Positions 34,104 to 41,279 of a stretch of 64,000 nucleotides of DNA are shown one piece after another. The notes beneath the pieces were generated by a model, which saw only the letters and a list, made by a program, of their open reading frames with translations, had not been told where the DNA came from and ran no database searches. The DNA comes from Rugosimonospora acidiphila (lineage in GTDB: Bacteria > Actinomycetota > Actinomycetes > Mycobacteriales > Micromonosporaceae). Location: the NCBI RefSeq assembly GCF_039543385.1, contig NZ_BAABJQ010000024.1:62001-126000 (forward strand), in the 5' to 3' direction. Within the stretch, counting starts at the first letter, position 1. Each line of letters starts with the position of its first letter. The translations under genes and the position numbers were made by a program.

Positions 34104-35194
34104 CGGTCGGGATCGCCCTGGTGGGCTGCGGCACCATCAGCCACGAGTACCTGCGCAATCTGACCACGTTCCCGGATGTGCGCGTCGTCGCGTGCACCGA
34201 CCTGGACACCGAGCGGGCCAAGGCGGTGGCCGCCGAGTACCACGTGCCGGAGGCCGGCGAGCCCGAGCTGGCGCTGCGCCACCCGGACGTCGAGCTGGTG
34301 GTGAACCTGACCATCCCGGCCGCGCACATCGACGTGTCCACCGCGGCGGTGCTGGCCGGCAAGCACGTGTACACCGAGAAGCCGCTCGCCATGGACGCCG
34401 ACGGCGGCGCGGGGCTGCTGGCCGCCGCCGCCAAGACGGGCGTACGGGTCGGCTCCGCCCCGGACACCTTTCTCGGTGCCGGCCTGCAGAGCGCGTACCG
34501 GCTCATCGCGCGGGGCGACATCGGCACACCGCAGTCCGCGCTGACCCTGATGCAGAGCCCCGGGCCGGAGAGCTGGCACCACAGCCCGGAATTCCTGTTC
34601 CAGCCCGGCGCCGGTCCGCTGTTCGACATCGGCCCCTACTACCTGACCGCGCTGGCCGCGGCCTTCGGAGGGGTGACCCGGGTGGCGGCGACCGCGCGCA
34701 AGGCGTTCGCCGAGCGGGTCATCGGGTCCGGGCCGCGAGCCGGCACCCGGTTCCGGGTCGAGGTGCCCACGAACGTGTCGGGCCTGCTGGAGTTCTCCGC
34801 CGGCCAGGCGGCCACCACCATCTTCAGCTTCGACTCGCCGCTGAGCAGGCAGGGTTTCGTTGAGATCACCGGCACCGACGCGACGCTCAGCGTGCCCGAC
34901 CCGAACCGGTTCGACGGGCCGCTGCGGCTGCGCCGCGCCCGCGAGGAGGACTGGACGCCGGTGGAGACCGTGGGCGCTCACGTCGGGCGGGGCATGGGCG
35001 TGCTGGACCTGGCCCGCGCCATCCGCACCGGCGCCCCGCACCGGGCCGACGCGGCCGGCGCGCTGCACATCGTCGAGGTCATGGAGGCGCTGACGGCCTC
35101 CGCCGAGACCGGTCAGTTCGTGGCGGTGAACAGCGACTTCCCCACCCCGTCCCCGCTGCCGGAGGACTGGGACCCGTACCAGCGCACCCTCTGA
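34100..35194 (+). CDS. Gfo/Idh/MocA-family NAD(P)-dependent oxidoreductase
   Basis: This 364-residue dehydrogenase has an N-terminal Rossmann domain (VGIALVGCGTISHEYLRNLT), the family EKP motif in GKHVYTEKPLAMDADGG near residue 95, and a C-terminal alpha/beta domain with GPLFDIGPYYLTALAAAFGG holding the catalytic Asp/Tyr region. Family members oxidise or reduce sugars, inositols and their derivatives. It is coupled to the isomerase by a 4-bp overlap. The likely role is sugar or inositol catabolism in the cytoplasm; the substrate cannot be read from sequence. Confidence 0.94.
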   Translation: MTVGIALVGCGTISHEYLRNLTTFPDVRVVACTDLDTERAKAVAAEYHVPEAGEPELALRHPDVELVVNLTIPAAHIDVSTAAVLAGKHVYTEKPLAMDADGGAGLLAAAAKTGVRVGSAPDTFLGAGLQSAYRLIARGDIGTPQSALTLMQSPGPESWHHSPEFLFQPGAGPLFDIGPYYLTALAAAFGGVTRVAATARKAFAERVIGSGPRAGTRFRVEVPTNVSGLLEFSAGQAATTIFSFDSPLSRQGFVEITGTDATLSVPDPNRFDGPLRLRRAREEDWTPVETVGAHVGRGMGVLDLARAIRTGAPHRADAAGALHIVEVMEALTASAETGQFVAVNSDFPTPSPLPEDWDPYQRTL

Positions 35195-35251
35195 GCCGAG
35201 ACGACGCCGGCGGGCTGGAGGCACCGGCCCCGTGATGGCAGGATGCTTCCG

Positions 35252-36139
35252 ATGGAGACTGTCCTGCCGTCCGGGGTCGCCGCGACCCTTGGCCGGGCCC
35301 GCCGGGTCGTCGTCTTCACCGGGGCCGGCATCTCGGCCGAGAGCGGTGTGCCGACCTTCCGCGACGATCTGACCGGGCTGTGGGCCCGGTTCGACGCCGA
35401 GCAGCTCGCCACCCCGGAGGCGTTCGACGCCGATCCGGACCTGGTCTGGGGCTGGTACGAGTGGCGCCGCGCGCGGGTACGCCTCGCCCGGCCCAACCCC
35501 GGACACCTGGCCACGGCCGCCATCGAGGAGCTGGTCCCCGGCAGCGTCGTCGTCACCCAGAACGTCGACGACCTGCACGAGCGGGCCGGCTCCCGGGCCC
35601 CGATCCACCTGCACGGCAGTCTCTTCGCGCCCCGCTGCGTGACCGAGGCGGGCCACCCGGCGGCCTTCCCGGACCCGGCGGCCTCCCCGACCGCGGCGGC
35701 AGTTCCGGGCGCGGACGCGAGTGCGGGCGCGGCTTCCGGAGACGGCGAGGTCGCCGATCCGGGTGACGGCGAGCGGATCGCGCCGCCCCGTTGTGCGCGC
35801 TGCGGCGCGCCCGTGCGGCCCGGCGTGGTGTGGTTCGGTGAGGCGCTGCCCGAGGCGGCGCTGACCGCGGCGGTCGAGGCCGCCGCCGCGTGCGACGTGC
35901 TGCTGACCATAGGCACCTCCGGCGTCGTCTACCCGGCGGCCGAGATCCCACGCGTCGCGGCCCGCTGCGGCGCGACCGTCGTGCAGGTCAACCCGCGGCC
36001 GACGCCGCTGGACGAGATCTGCGCCGTCAACCTGCGCGGATCGGCGGCCGAGATCCTCCCGGCCCTGGTCGAGGCCGCGTGGGGTGCGCGGCCGGGCCTC
36101 ACGGCCAGCCGGCCCCCGGCACGTCGACCCGAACGGTGA
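35252..36139 (+). CDS. Sirtuin-family NAD-dependent deacylase
   Basis: This protein of about 295 residues has the Sir2 signatures VVVFTGAGISAESGVPTFRD (NAD binding), TQNVDDLHERAG, the catalytic HLHGSLF, VVWFGEALPE, TIGTSGVVYPAAE and VQVNPRPT. Class III (CobB-like) enzymes remove acyl groups from lysines. The zinc site is atypical: only CARC and one upstream Cys (APRCVTEAG) are seen. About 50 low-complexity Ala/Gly/Asp/Pro residues separate the two halves. A start at 35243 (three codons earlier) is also possible. Its 3' end overlaps the convergent SMP-30 gene by 41 bp. Confidence 0.92.
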   Translation: METVLPSGVAATLGRARRVVVFTGAGISAESGVPTFRDDLTGLWARFDAEQLATPEAFDADPDLVWGWYEWRRARVRLARPNPGHLATAAIEELVPGSVVVTQNVDDLHERAGSRAPIHLHGSLFAPRCVTEAGHPAAFPDPAASPTAAAVPGADASAGAASGDGEVADPGDGERIAPPRCARCGAPVRPGVVWFGEALPEAALTAAVEAAAACDVLLTIGTSGVVYPAAEIPRVAARCGATVVQVNPRPTPLDEICAVNLRGSAAEILPALVEAAWGARPGLTASRPPARRPER

Positions 36140-36947
36140 GCACCCGGCCGCTGCCCGGCGTCACCGGTTCGGGCTCGGTCATGCCCTGCCAGGCGGCGGC
36201 CACGATGAACAGCGTCGTACCGTCGGGGCCGCCCAGCGCGCAGGCGAAGCCCCCACGATCCAGTTCCACGGTCCGCAGGACCTGCCCGCCCTCGGCGACG
36301 CGCACGCACCGCCGGTGCGGCACGTCCGCGTACCAGACGGCGTTCTCGGCGTCCAGGCAGATGCCGTCCGGCACTCCACCGGGCAGTTCGGCCCAGACGC
36401 GCCGGCGGGACAGCCCGCCGTCCGCGTCGATGTCGAAGGCCACCAGGTGGCCGCGGTACGAGTCCGCGACGATCAGGGTGGCGTTGTCGGGCGTGACGGC
36501 CATGCCGTTGGGGAACGCGATGTCTTCGGCCACCTGACGCGCCGAGCCGTCCGGCGTGGCCAGGAAGACGTGTCCGGGGCGCGGTGCCTGGCCGGCCGTC
36601 GGGTCGAAGCCGGGACGGTTGACGTAGGCGTTGCCGCGACCGTCGGCCACGATGTCATTCCAGCCCGGCTGGCCGAGGTCGGCGTGCGTGACCAGGCCCC
36701 CGTCGGGCTCGCGGCGCAGTAGCAGCCCGTCCGCCGACGAGACGATCACCAGCCGATCGTCCGGGAGCCACGCCACGCACAGCGGGAGCGACGCCACCCG
36801 CGCGACCACCTCGGCGCGGCCGGACAGGTCGACGGCGAGGACCTCACCCGCCGACCAGTCGGAGACGTACAGCCGGTCGCCGTGCCATCTGGGCGACTCG
36901 AGCAGGCCCCGACCGTCCAGCAACGTCCGCGCCTCGCCCATCCGCAT
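36099..36947 (-). CDS. SMP-30/gluconolactonase-family protein
   Basis: This protein of about 282 residues forms a six-bladed propeller of the SMP-30/regucalcin group, which hydrolyses sugar lactones with a divalent metal. Visible motifs are LLESPRWHGDRLYVSDWSAG (with the metal-binding Glu), GWNDIVADGRGNAYVNRPGF, FPNGMAVTPDNATLIVADSY and GVPDGICLDAENAVWYADVP. ATG 36947 follows GAGAGG at a good distance. It is a single gene with a 170-bp divergent spacer to the kinase gene. It could serve the nearby sugar dehydrogenase operon, but that is inference. Confidence 0.93.
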   Translation of the reverse strand: MRMGEARTLLDGRGLLESPRWHGDRLYVSDWSAGEVLAVDLSGRAEVVARVASLPLCVAWLPDDRLVIVSSADGLLLRREPDGGLVTHADLGQPGWNDIVADGRGNAYVNRPGFDPTAGQAPRPGHVFLATPDGSARQVAEDIAFPNGMAVTPDNATLIVADSYRGHLVAFDIDADGGLSRRRVWAELPGGVPDGICLDAENAVWYADVPHRRCVRVAEGGQVLRTVELDRGGFACALGGPDGTTLFIVAAAWQGMTEPEPVTPGSGRVLTVRVDVPGAGWP

Positions 36948-37117
36948 CACCCTCTCGCTCCGGCCACCGGCACGGTACCGGCGTCCCCACACCCTTACGA
37001 ACGAGCACCGGCCGGATCGACAACCTCCGGCCGGTCTGGAGTAAACCGCTTGAGGCGGGTCGACGGCTCCGGTAGCTTCCTGGGGCCCCAATCGATCTTG
37101 CAGAGAGTGGGTTCCAC

Positions 37118-38137
37118 GTGGCGCCGCGTCTGGTGACTCGGGACGATCTGGCCCCGCTCGCGCGGGCCGCGCTCGGCGGCGGGCGCCGGCTGGACGCGGT
37201 GGAGCGGATCCGCGGTGGCACCCGCAAGGGCGTCTACCGGCTGACGATGGACGACGCGACCACGGTGATCGCTTATCTCTGGGAGGACTCGGAGAACTAC
37301 TGGCCGGCGGCCGAGGGCGACGGTGACCTGGCCGATCCGTTCTCCGCGGGCGTCGGAGTCGACCTGTTCGAGTCCGCGCACGCGCGGCTGGAGTCGCTGG
37401 GTCTGCGCGTTCCCGAGGTCCGCCTGATCGACCGCTCCCGCGACCACTACCCGGCCGACGTGGTCGTCCTGGAGGATCTCCCCGGCGAACACCTGATGGA
37501 TCGGCTCGCCCGCGACCCGGTCGCCACTGAGCCGACGATGGCGCGGCTGCGCGAGGCGCTGGCGGAGATGCGGCGGCACCGGGCGCCGGCGTACGGCAAG
37601 GTGGCCCTGGTCGACGGCGGCGGGCGCTCCCGCTGGCCGTCGTGCGAGCGGGCCGCGCTCGACTTCGGACTGCGCTGTCTGGCCGAGGCCGCCAGCCGCG
37701 ACCGGAGGATCGCGCGGGCCCGCGGCCGGCTGGATCAGCGGCTGCGCGAGCTGGCAGGCGCGGTACGGCCTCGCACCGAATACTCCGTGGTGCACGGCGA
37801 ACTCGGGCTGGACCACGTCCTGGTGGATCGCGACGGCCATCCCGTCCTGATCGACATCGAGGACCTGTTGTACTTCGACGTGGAGTGGGAGCACGTGTTC
37901 CTGCGCATCCGCCTCGGCCGGGACTACGAACGGCTGGCGGTGGACGGGCTCGACGAGGACAGGCTCGCGCTCTACCTGCTCACCCAGCGGCTCTCGCTCA
38001 CGGCGGGGCCGCTGCGGCTGCTCGACGGCGACTTTCCCGACCGGGAGTTCATGGCGGGGATCGCCGAACACAACCTGAACCAGGCGCTGGCGCTGGTACC
38101 CACGGACGGTCCGGCCGAGCCGGGGCGGCCGCGCTAG
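37118..38137 (+). CDS. Aminoglycoside phosphotransferase-fold kinase
   Basis: This 339-residue protein has the APH/choline-kinase fold. The N-lobe nucleotide region is IRGGTRKGVYRLTMDDATTV, followed by VVVLEDLPGEHLMDRLARD, the catalytic loop YSVVHGELGLDHVLVD (Glu instead of the usual Asp after HG) and the metal-binding IDIEDLLYFDVEWEH in place of DxD. The substitutions suggest a non-drug substrate or altered catalysis. The start is GTG 37118. It is convergent with a secreted protein gene. It is unlikely to be an antibiotic resistance determinant without testing. Confidence 0.88.
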   Translation: MAPRLVTRDDLAPLARAALGGGRRLDAVERIRGGTRKGVYRLTMDDATTVIAYLWEDSENYWPAAEGDGDLADPFSAGVGVDLFESAHARLESLGLRVPEVRLIDRSRDHYPADVVVLEDLPGEHLMDRLARDPVATEPTMARLREALAEMRRHRAPAYGKVALVDGGGRSRWPSCERAALDFGLRCLAEAASRDRRIARARGRLDQRLRELAGAVRPRTEYSVVHGELGLDHVLVDRDGHPVLIDIEDLLYFDVEWEHVFLRIRLGRDYERLAVDGLDEDRLALYLLTQRLSLTAGPLRLLDGDFPDREFMAGIAEHNLNQALALVPTDGPAEPGRPR

Positions 38138-38155
38138 GACCGGGGACGTGCCCGT

Positions 38156-38893
38156 TCACGAGGTGGGCGGCGGGCACGTTTCCGGGAGCGTGACCTGTCC
38201 CGGCCGCTGGTTGAACGTCGTCAGGGTGAACCACTCGTCCAACTCGGGGTCGAACAGGTTCTGGAAGCCGAACTGCAGCACCTGCACCCACTGGCTCGGA
38301 TTGTTCTGGTCGACGTAGACGTCCCCCAGCGCGATCGGGAACCGGGGCTGTTCGCCCGGTACGGTCGATCCGCCGACCACGCCGACCCGCCAGTGATCGA
38401 CGTACCGGTCCTGGGCGCCCTGCAGGATCTCCGGTCCCACGAAGCGCGCGGTCTTCAGCTTGTCGTTCAGGATCTGGCGGTTGAAGAACCCGGGGATCAC
38501 GTCGCACGGGCGCGGCGGGTCCAGCGGGATGTTCGGCCACTTGTAGGTCAGCGTGTAGAGCGTGTTGTGGTAGATCAGGTTCGTGAACCAGATCGGATAC
38601 TGCGGGCCGCCCGCGGTCATCTGGCTGTCGCCGTCCCTCCCCAGCCAGGTGAAGGGGACGTCGATGCCCAGGTCGCGGACGATGTACCGGCCGCTGCCCT
38701 GGAAGTTGGCCGGGAGCAGCGGGGGACGCGGCTCCTCGAACCCGATCGGCGCGCCGCCGGCCCAGGCCGCGCCGGCCCAGGCCCGGCCGGGCAGCGACGG
38801 GGCGAAGGCCAGACCCGCCGCGATCACGGCGACGGCGATCAAGCCCCTGGCCCCCGCCGCGGCCCACGTGCGGACCGCTCGAATCGATGCCAT
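38156..38893 (-). CDS. Secreted protein of unknown function
   Basis: This 245-residue protein has a signal peptide (AVRTWAAAGARGLIAVAVIA, followed by an Ala/Gly cleavage region near residue 38) and a mature domain rich in aromatic residues, for example IWFTNLIYHNTLYTLTYKWP and FGFQNLFDPELDEWFTLTTF. There are two cysteines (RPCDVI and ETCPPP), possibly disulfide-bonded. No family was recognised and no catalytic motif stands out. ATG 38893 is supported by GGGAGA five bases upstream. It faces the DinB-family pseudogene across about 200 bp. Confidence 0.8.
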   Translation of the reverse strand: MASIRAVRTWAAAGARGLIAVAVIAAGLAFAPSLPGRAWAGAAWAGGAPIGFEEPRPPLLPANFQGSGRYIVRDLGIDVPFTWLGRDGDSQMTAGGPQYPIWFTNLIYHNTLYTLTYKWPNIPLDPPRPCDVIPGFFNRQILNDKLKTARFVGPEILQGAQDRYVDHWRVGVVGGSTVPGEQPRFPIALGDVYVDQNNPSQWVQVLQFGFQNLFDPELDEWFTLTTFNQRPGQVTLPETCPPPTS

Positions 38894-39097
38894 GTCGTCT
38901 CCCTGTGTGAGCGCCGACGGACCCCGCCGGTAGCCCGGATACTCCCGACAAAATCGTAAGACGGCTGAATGTGAAACGTACGCTGATTCGAGCTGTATGA
39001 CCCGATATGGTGGGCGCGTTCCGCAGGACCGATCCCGCCAGGGCACTGACCGATCTCGATCGACACGCGGTCACCCCGATGGGTAACCTGTGGCGCC

Positions 39098-39664
39098 ATG
39101 GGTACCGGCGCGGCGCGCTACCGGGAAGCACTCGACCTGTCCGGATCCGTCGTGGACGGGGTGGCCGCCGACCGCTGGGGTGACCCGTCACCGTGCCCGG
39201 GCTGAACGGCCGCCGCCGTGGTCGGACACGTGATCAACGGCTCCCGGGTCATCCTTGCCATAGCGCTGCGGGAGCCGCCGGTCCCGCCCGCGAGCGACCC
39301 GGCCTCGATCGCGGGTGTCGATCCGCGGGCCGCCTGGCACCGGCGCCGGGCCGAGATCTCCGCGATCGTGGACGGGCTCGATCCCGGCGCGGCGGTGTCC
39401 GGCGTACCCGGCGTGACCACCATCGACGACGGCCTGGGGCGGGCGGTGATCGAACCGCTGGTACACGCCTGGGACCTGGCCGTGGCGACGGCGCAGCCGA
39501 TCGACCTGCCCGACCAACTGGTCGGGCCGCTGCTCGCCGGCCTAACGCCGGTGGCCGGATCGCTGCCGGCCAGCGGCATGTTCGCCGATGGGGTGCGGCT
39601 GCCGGGGGACGCTCCGATCGCGGACCGGCTGATCGCTCTGGTCGGGCGCCGGCCGCGGCCCTGA
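39098..39664 (+). pseudogene. DinB/mycothiol maleylpyruvate isomerase-like gene, internal TGA
   Basis: The frame starts at ATG 39098 (MGTGAARYREALDL, then ADRWGDPSPCPG), reaches TGA at 39203-39205 and continues in the same frame with TAAAVVGHVINGSRVILAIA to 39664. In TIGR03086-type relatives the motif reads CPGW followed by a helix with a metal-binding His, so the TGA replaces the conserved Trp (TGG to TGA). The rest is intact: GHVIN, PLVHAWDLAVATAQ and a normal C-terminus. Restart at GTG 39218 would give 148 residues lacking the first helix. A recent nonsense mutation or a sequencing error are the alternatives. Confidence 0.75.
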
Positions 39665-40429
39665 GACGCCGCCGGCAGCGGCAGCGCCGCCGGCAGCGGC
39701 AGCGCCGCCGGCAGCGGCAGCGAGGCCGAGCGCGGCACGCAGCGCGACGGCGCCGTCGAGGAGTGCGGCGGAACGAGCCGCGATGCTGGCGTCCCTGGCG
39801 GCCAGCGCGGTGGCGACGTCGTCCCACCGCCCGGTGTGCCGCAGCAGCGGCATGAGGCCCCGCAGGGGCGCGACGCGGTAGCCGGCCATCCGCAACTGGT
39901 GGACGATCCGCGCGTCCCGCACCTGACTCGGTGTGTACCGCCGCGGGCCCCGCGCGCAGTCACGGTCGGGGACGACGAGTTCCTCCGCATCCCAGTGCCG
40001 CAGCGTCGAGGGGCGCACGCCCAGGGCGGCGGCCAGTTCGGAGACGCCCATCGAGTCCGCCGCGCGGACGTCCTCGATCGGCTCACCGGAGACCGCCCGG
40101 ACCGCCTCCTGGGCCTGGCTCAGTTGCGTGCGCTCGGTGTGCAGTCGGGCGTGCGCCGCGTCGAGGAGAGCGAACACCCGCGCGGCGGGCGCCTCGTGCA
40201 CGGCCCGGACGATCCGCTTCGCCTCGATCGGGCCGGTGCCCGACGCGAGGGCGCGGTAGGCCAGCGCGGACTGGACGTGCAGCTCTCCGTAGACCCGATA
40301 GCCGGCGGCCGTCCGCTCGGCCGGCGGCAGCACCCCGTCGCGTTCGAGGTTGCGCACCTGTTGGACGGAGTACCCGGCCCGCCGCGCGACGTCGATGGTG
40401 CGCAGACCCGCGGAGTTGAGACCCGACAC
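39542..40429 (-). CDS. MerR-family regulator with two HTH motifs (TioE-like)
   Basis: This 295-residue protein has one MerR HTH at residues 9-40 (GLRTIDVARRAGYSVQQVRN) with a GYRVYGELH wing, and a second HTH near 125-170 (MGVSELAAALGVRPSTLRHW) with PRRYTPSQVRDARIVHQL. Such double-headed MerR proteins resemble TioE. The last 70 residues are low complexity: three Ala/Gly hexapeptide repeats, then a tail read antisense to the pseudogene's 3' end. That suggests a lost original stop. It is divergent from DUF6194, with a candidate operator in the spacer. Effector unknown. Confidence 0.88.
   Translation of the reverse strand: MSGLNSAGLRTIDVARRAGYSVQQVRNLERDGVLPPAERTAAGYRVYGELHVQSALAYRALASGTGPIEAKRIVRAVHEAPAARVFALLDAAHARLHTERTQLSQAQEAVRAVSGEPIEDVRAADSMGVSELAAALGVRPSTLRHWDAEELVVPDRDCARGPRRYTPSQVRDARIVHQLRMAGYRVAPLRGLMPLLRHTGRWDDVATALAARDASIAARSAALLDGAVALRAALGLAAAAGGAAAAGGAAAAGGVSGPRPAPDQSDQPVRDRSVPRQPHPIGEHAAGRQRSGHRR
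39668..39721. repeat. 18-bp in-frame tandem repeat in the MerR gene
   Basis: Three perfect copies of GCCGCCGGCAGCGGCAGC encode an Ala/Gly hexapeptide repeat in the MerR C-terminus. The array sits at the point where the protein changes from conserved domain to unconserved tail. Confidence 0.9.
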
Positions 40430-40465
40430 CCGAAACCCCCCGGTTTTCCTCGCCCTCCGGCATCC

Positions 40466-40485
40466 AAAGCCTCCATAAGGACTTT
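40466..40485. promoter_or_regulatory. Candidate MerR-type operator
   Basis: AAAG...CTTT with partial inner symmetry lies in the 74-bp spacer between the divergent MerR and DUF6194 genes, 18 bp before the DUF6194 start. It is AT-rich relative to its surroundings. The dyad is imperfect and the assignment is tentative. Confidence 0.35.
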
Positions 40486-40503
40486 AATGCCACGCTGGAG
40501 CGC

Positions 40504-41073
40504 ATGACCATCGACGAGATCATCGGCTTCATCGACGGCCTCGGCGGCGTCCTGATTCTCAGGCCGGCACCGGGGGACGGCTCGCCCGAGATCAGCTGGG
40601 GCGACGCGTTCTTCTACTACGCGCCCGACGGCGTCGTCCCGACGAACACCCAACCCTTCGCGACGATCGTGACCAAGGACTACCCCGGCGACGACGCGTC
40701 CCGGCTGGACCGGCCCGGCGCCTTCCGGGTGAACCTGGCCGCCGGGAGGGAGGCGTTCGCGCGGTGGACCGGCCACGCGCCGCGCGAGTCCGCCGCCGGC
40801 GGCGTGGGCGCTCCCGGCGCGGGCCCCGGCACCGAGGCCGGCACCGACACCAGGGACGACCCCGCCTGCCTCGCAGCCCCGACCGAGTCCGGCGCCACCG
40901 GCGGCGGCGACGACACCGTGATCGCGCACCCGGTCTACGGCGCCCTCGGCTGGCTGGCCGTGGCCAACCCGGGATCGCGCACCGAGCGGGCGACCCGCGA
41001 ACTGCTGCGCACGGCGTATCTCCTGGCACGCTTGCGCTACGAGCGGCGCGCCGAGCGGTCCGGGTCGAGCTGA
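40504..41073 (+). CDS. DUF6194 family protein
   Basis: This 189-residue cytoplasmic protein starts MTIDEIIGFIDGLGGVLILR. It contains WGDAFFYYAPDGVVPTNTQP, FATIVTKDYPGDDASRLDRP and a C-terminal HPVYGALGWLAVANPGSRTE with a helix, the DUF6194 pattern. A Gly/Ala/Thr-rich insertion sits near residues 97-133, similar in style to other loop expansions in this window. Function unknown; proteins of this type are often annotated as MmcQ/YjbR-like in fold. It may be controlled by the divergent MerR protein. Confidence 0.85.
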   Translation: MTIDEIIGFIDGLGGVLILRPAPGDGSPEISWGDAFFYYAPDGVVPTNTQPFATIVTKDYPGDDASRLDRPGAFRVNLAAGREAFARWTGHAPRESAAGGVGAPGAGPGTEAGTDTRDDPACLAAPTESGATGGGDDTVIAHPVYGALGWLAVANPGSRTERATRELLRTAYLLARLRYERRAERSGSS

Positions 41074-41279
41074 CCGGAGCGGCCCGTACCGTCCGGGCAC
41101 GCCGGCGCGTACGATCTGGCCGGGGAGCCAGGCCATGCGCGCCGCCGCGGCGCGGCCTTCGGACTGGCCTCGGAAGCCCCGGTCCCCGGGAGCCGTTGCC
41201 CCGCCCTCTCCTCTCCGGCCGTCGTTGTCGATGCGGCATTCGCTGTGCGCCAATCCATTTTTCCCGATTGGAGCGTCCG

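Noticed and set aside
36948..37117. Additional small gene in the divergent spacer before the kinase
   Set aside because: Short frames here have no ribosome-binding site or coding-like composition.
39203..39205. TGA read as selenocysteine
   Set aside because: The residue replaced is a conserved Trp, not Cys, and no hairpin resembling a SECIS element follows; a nonsense mutation or error is simpler.
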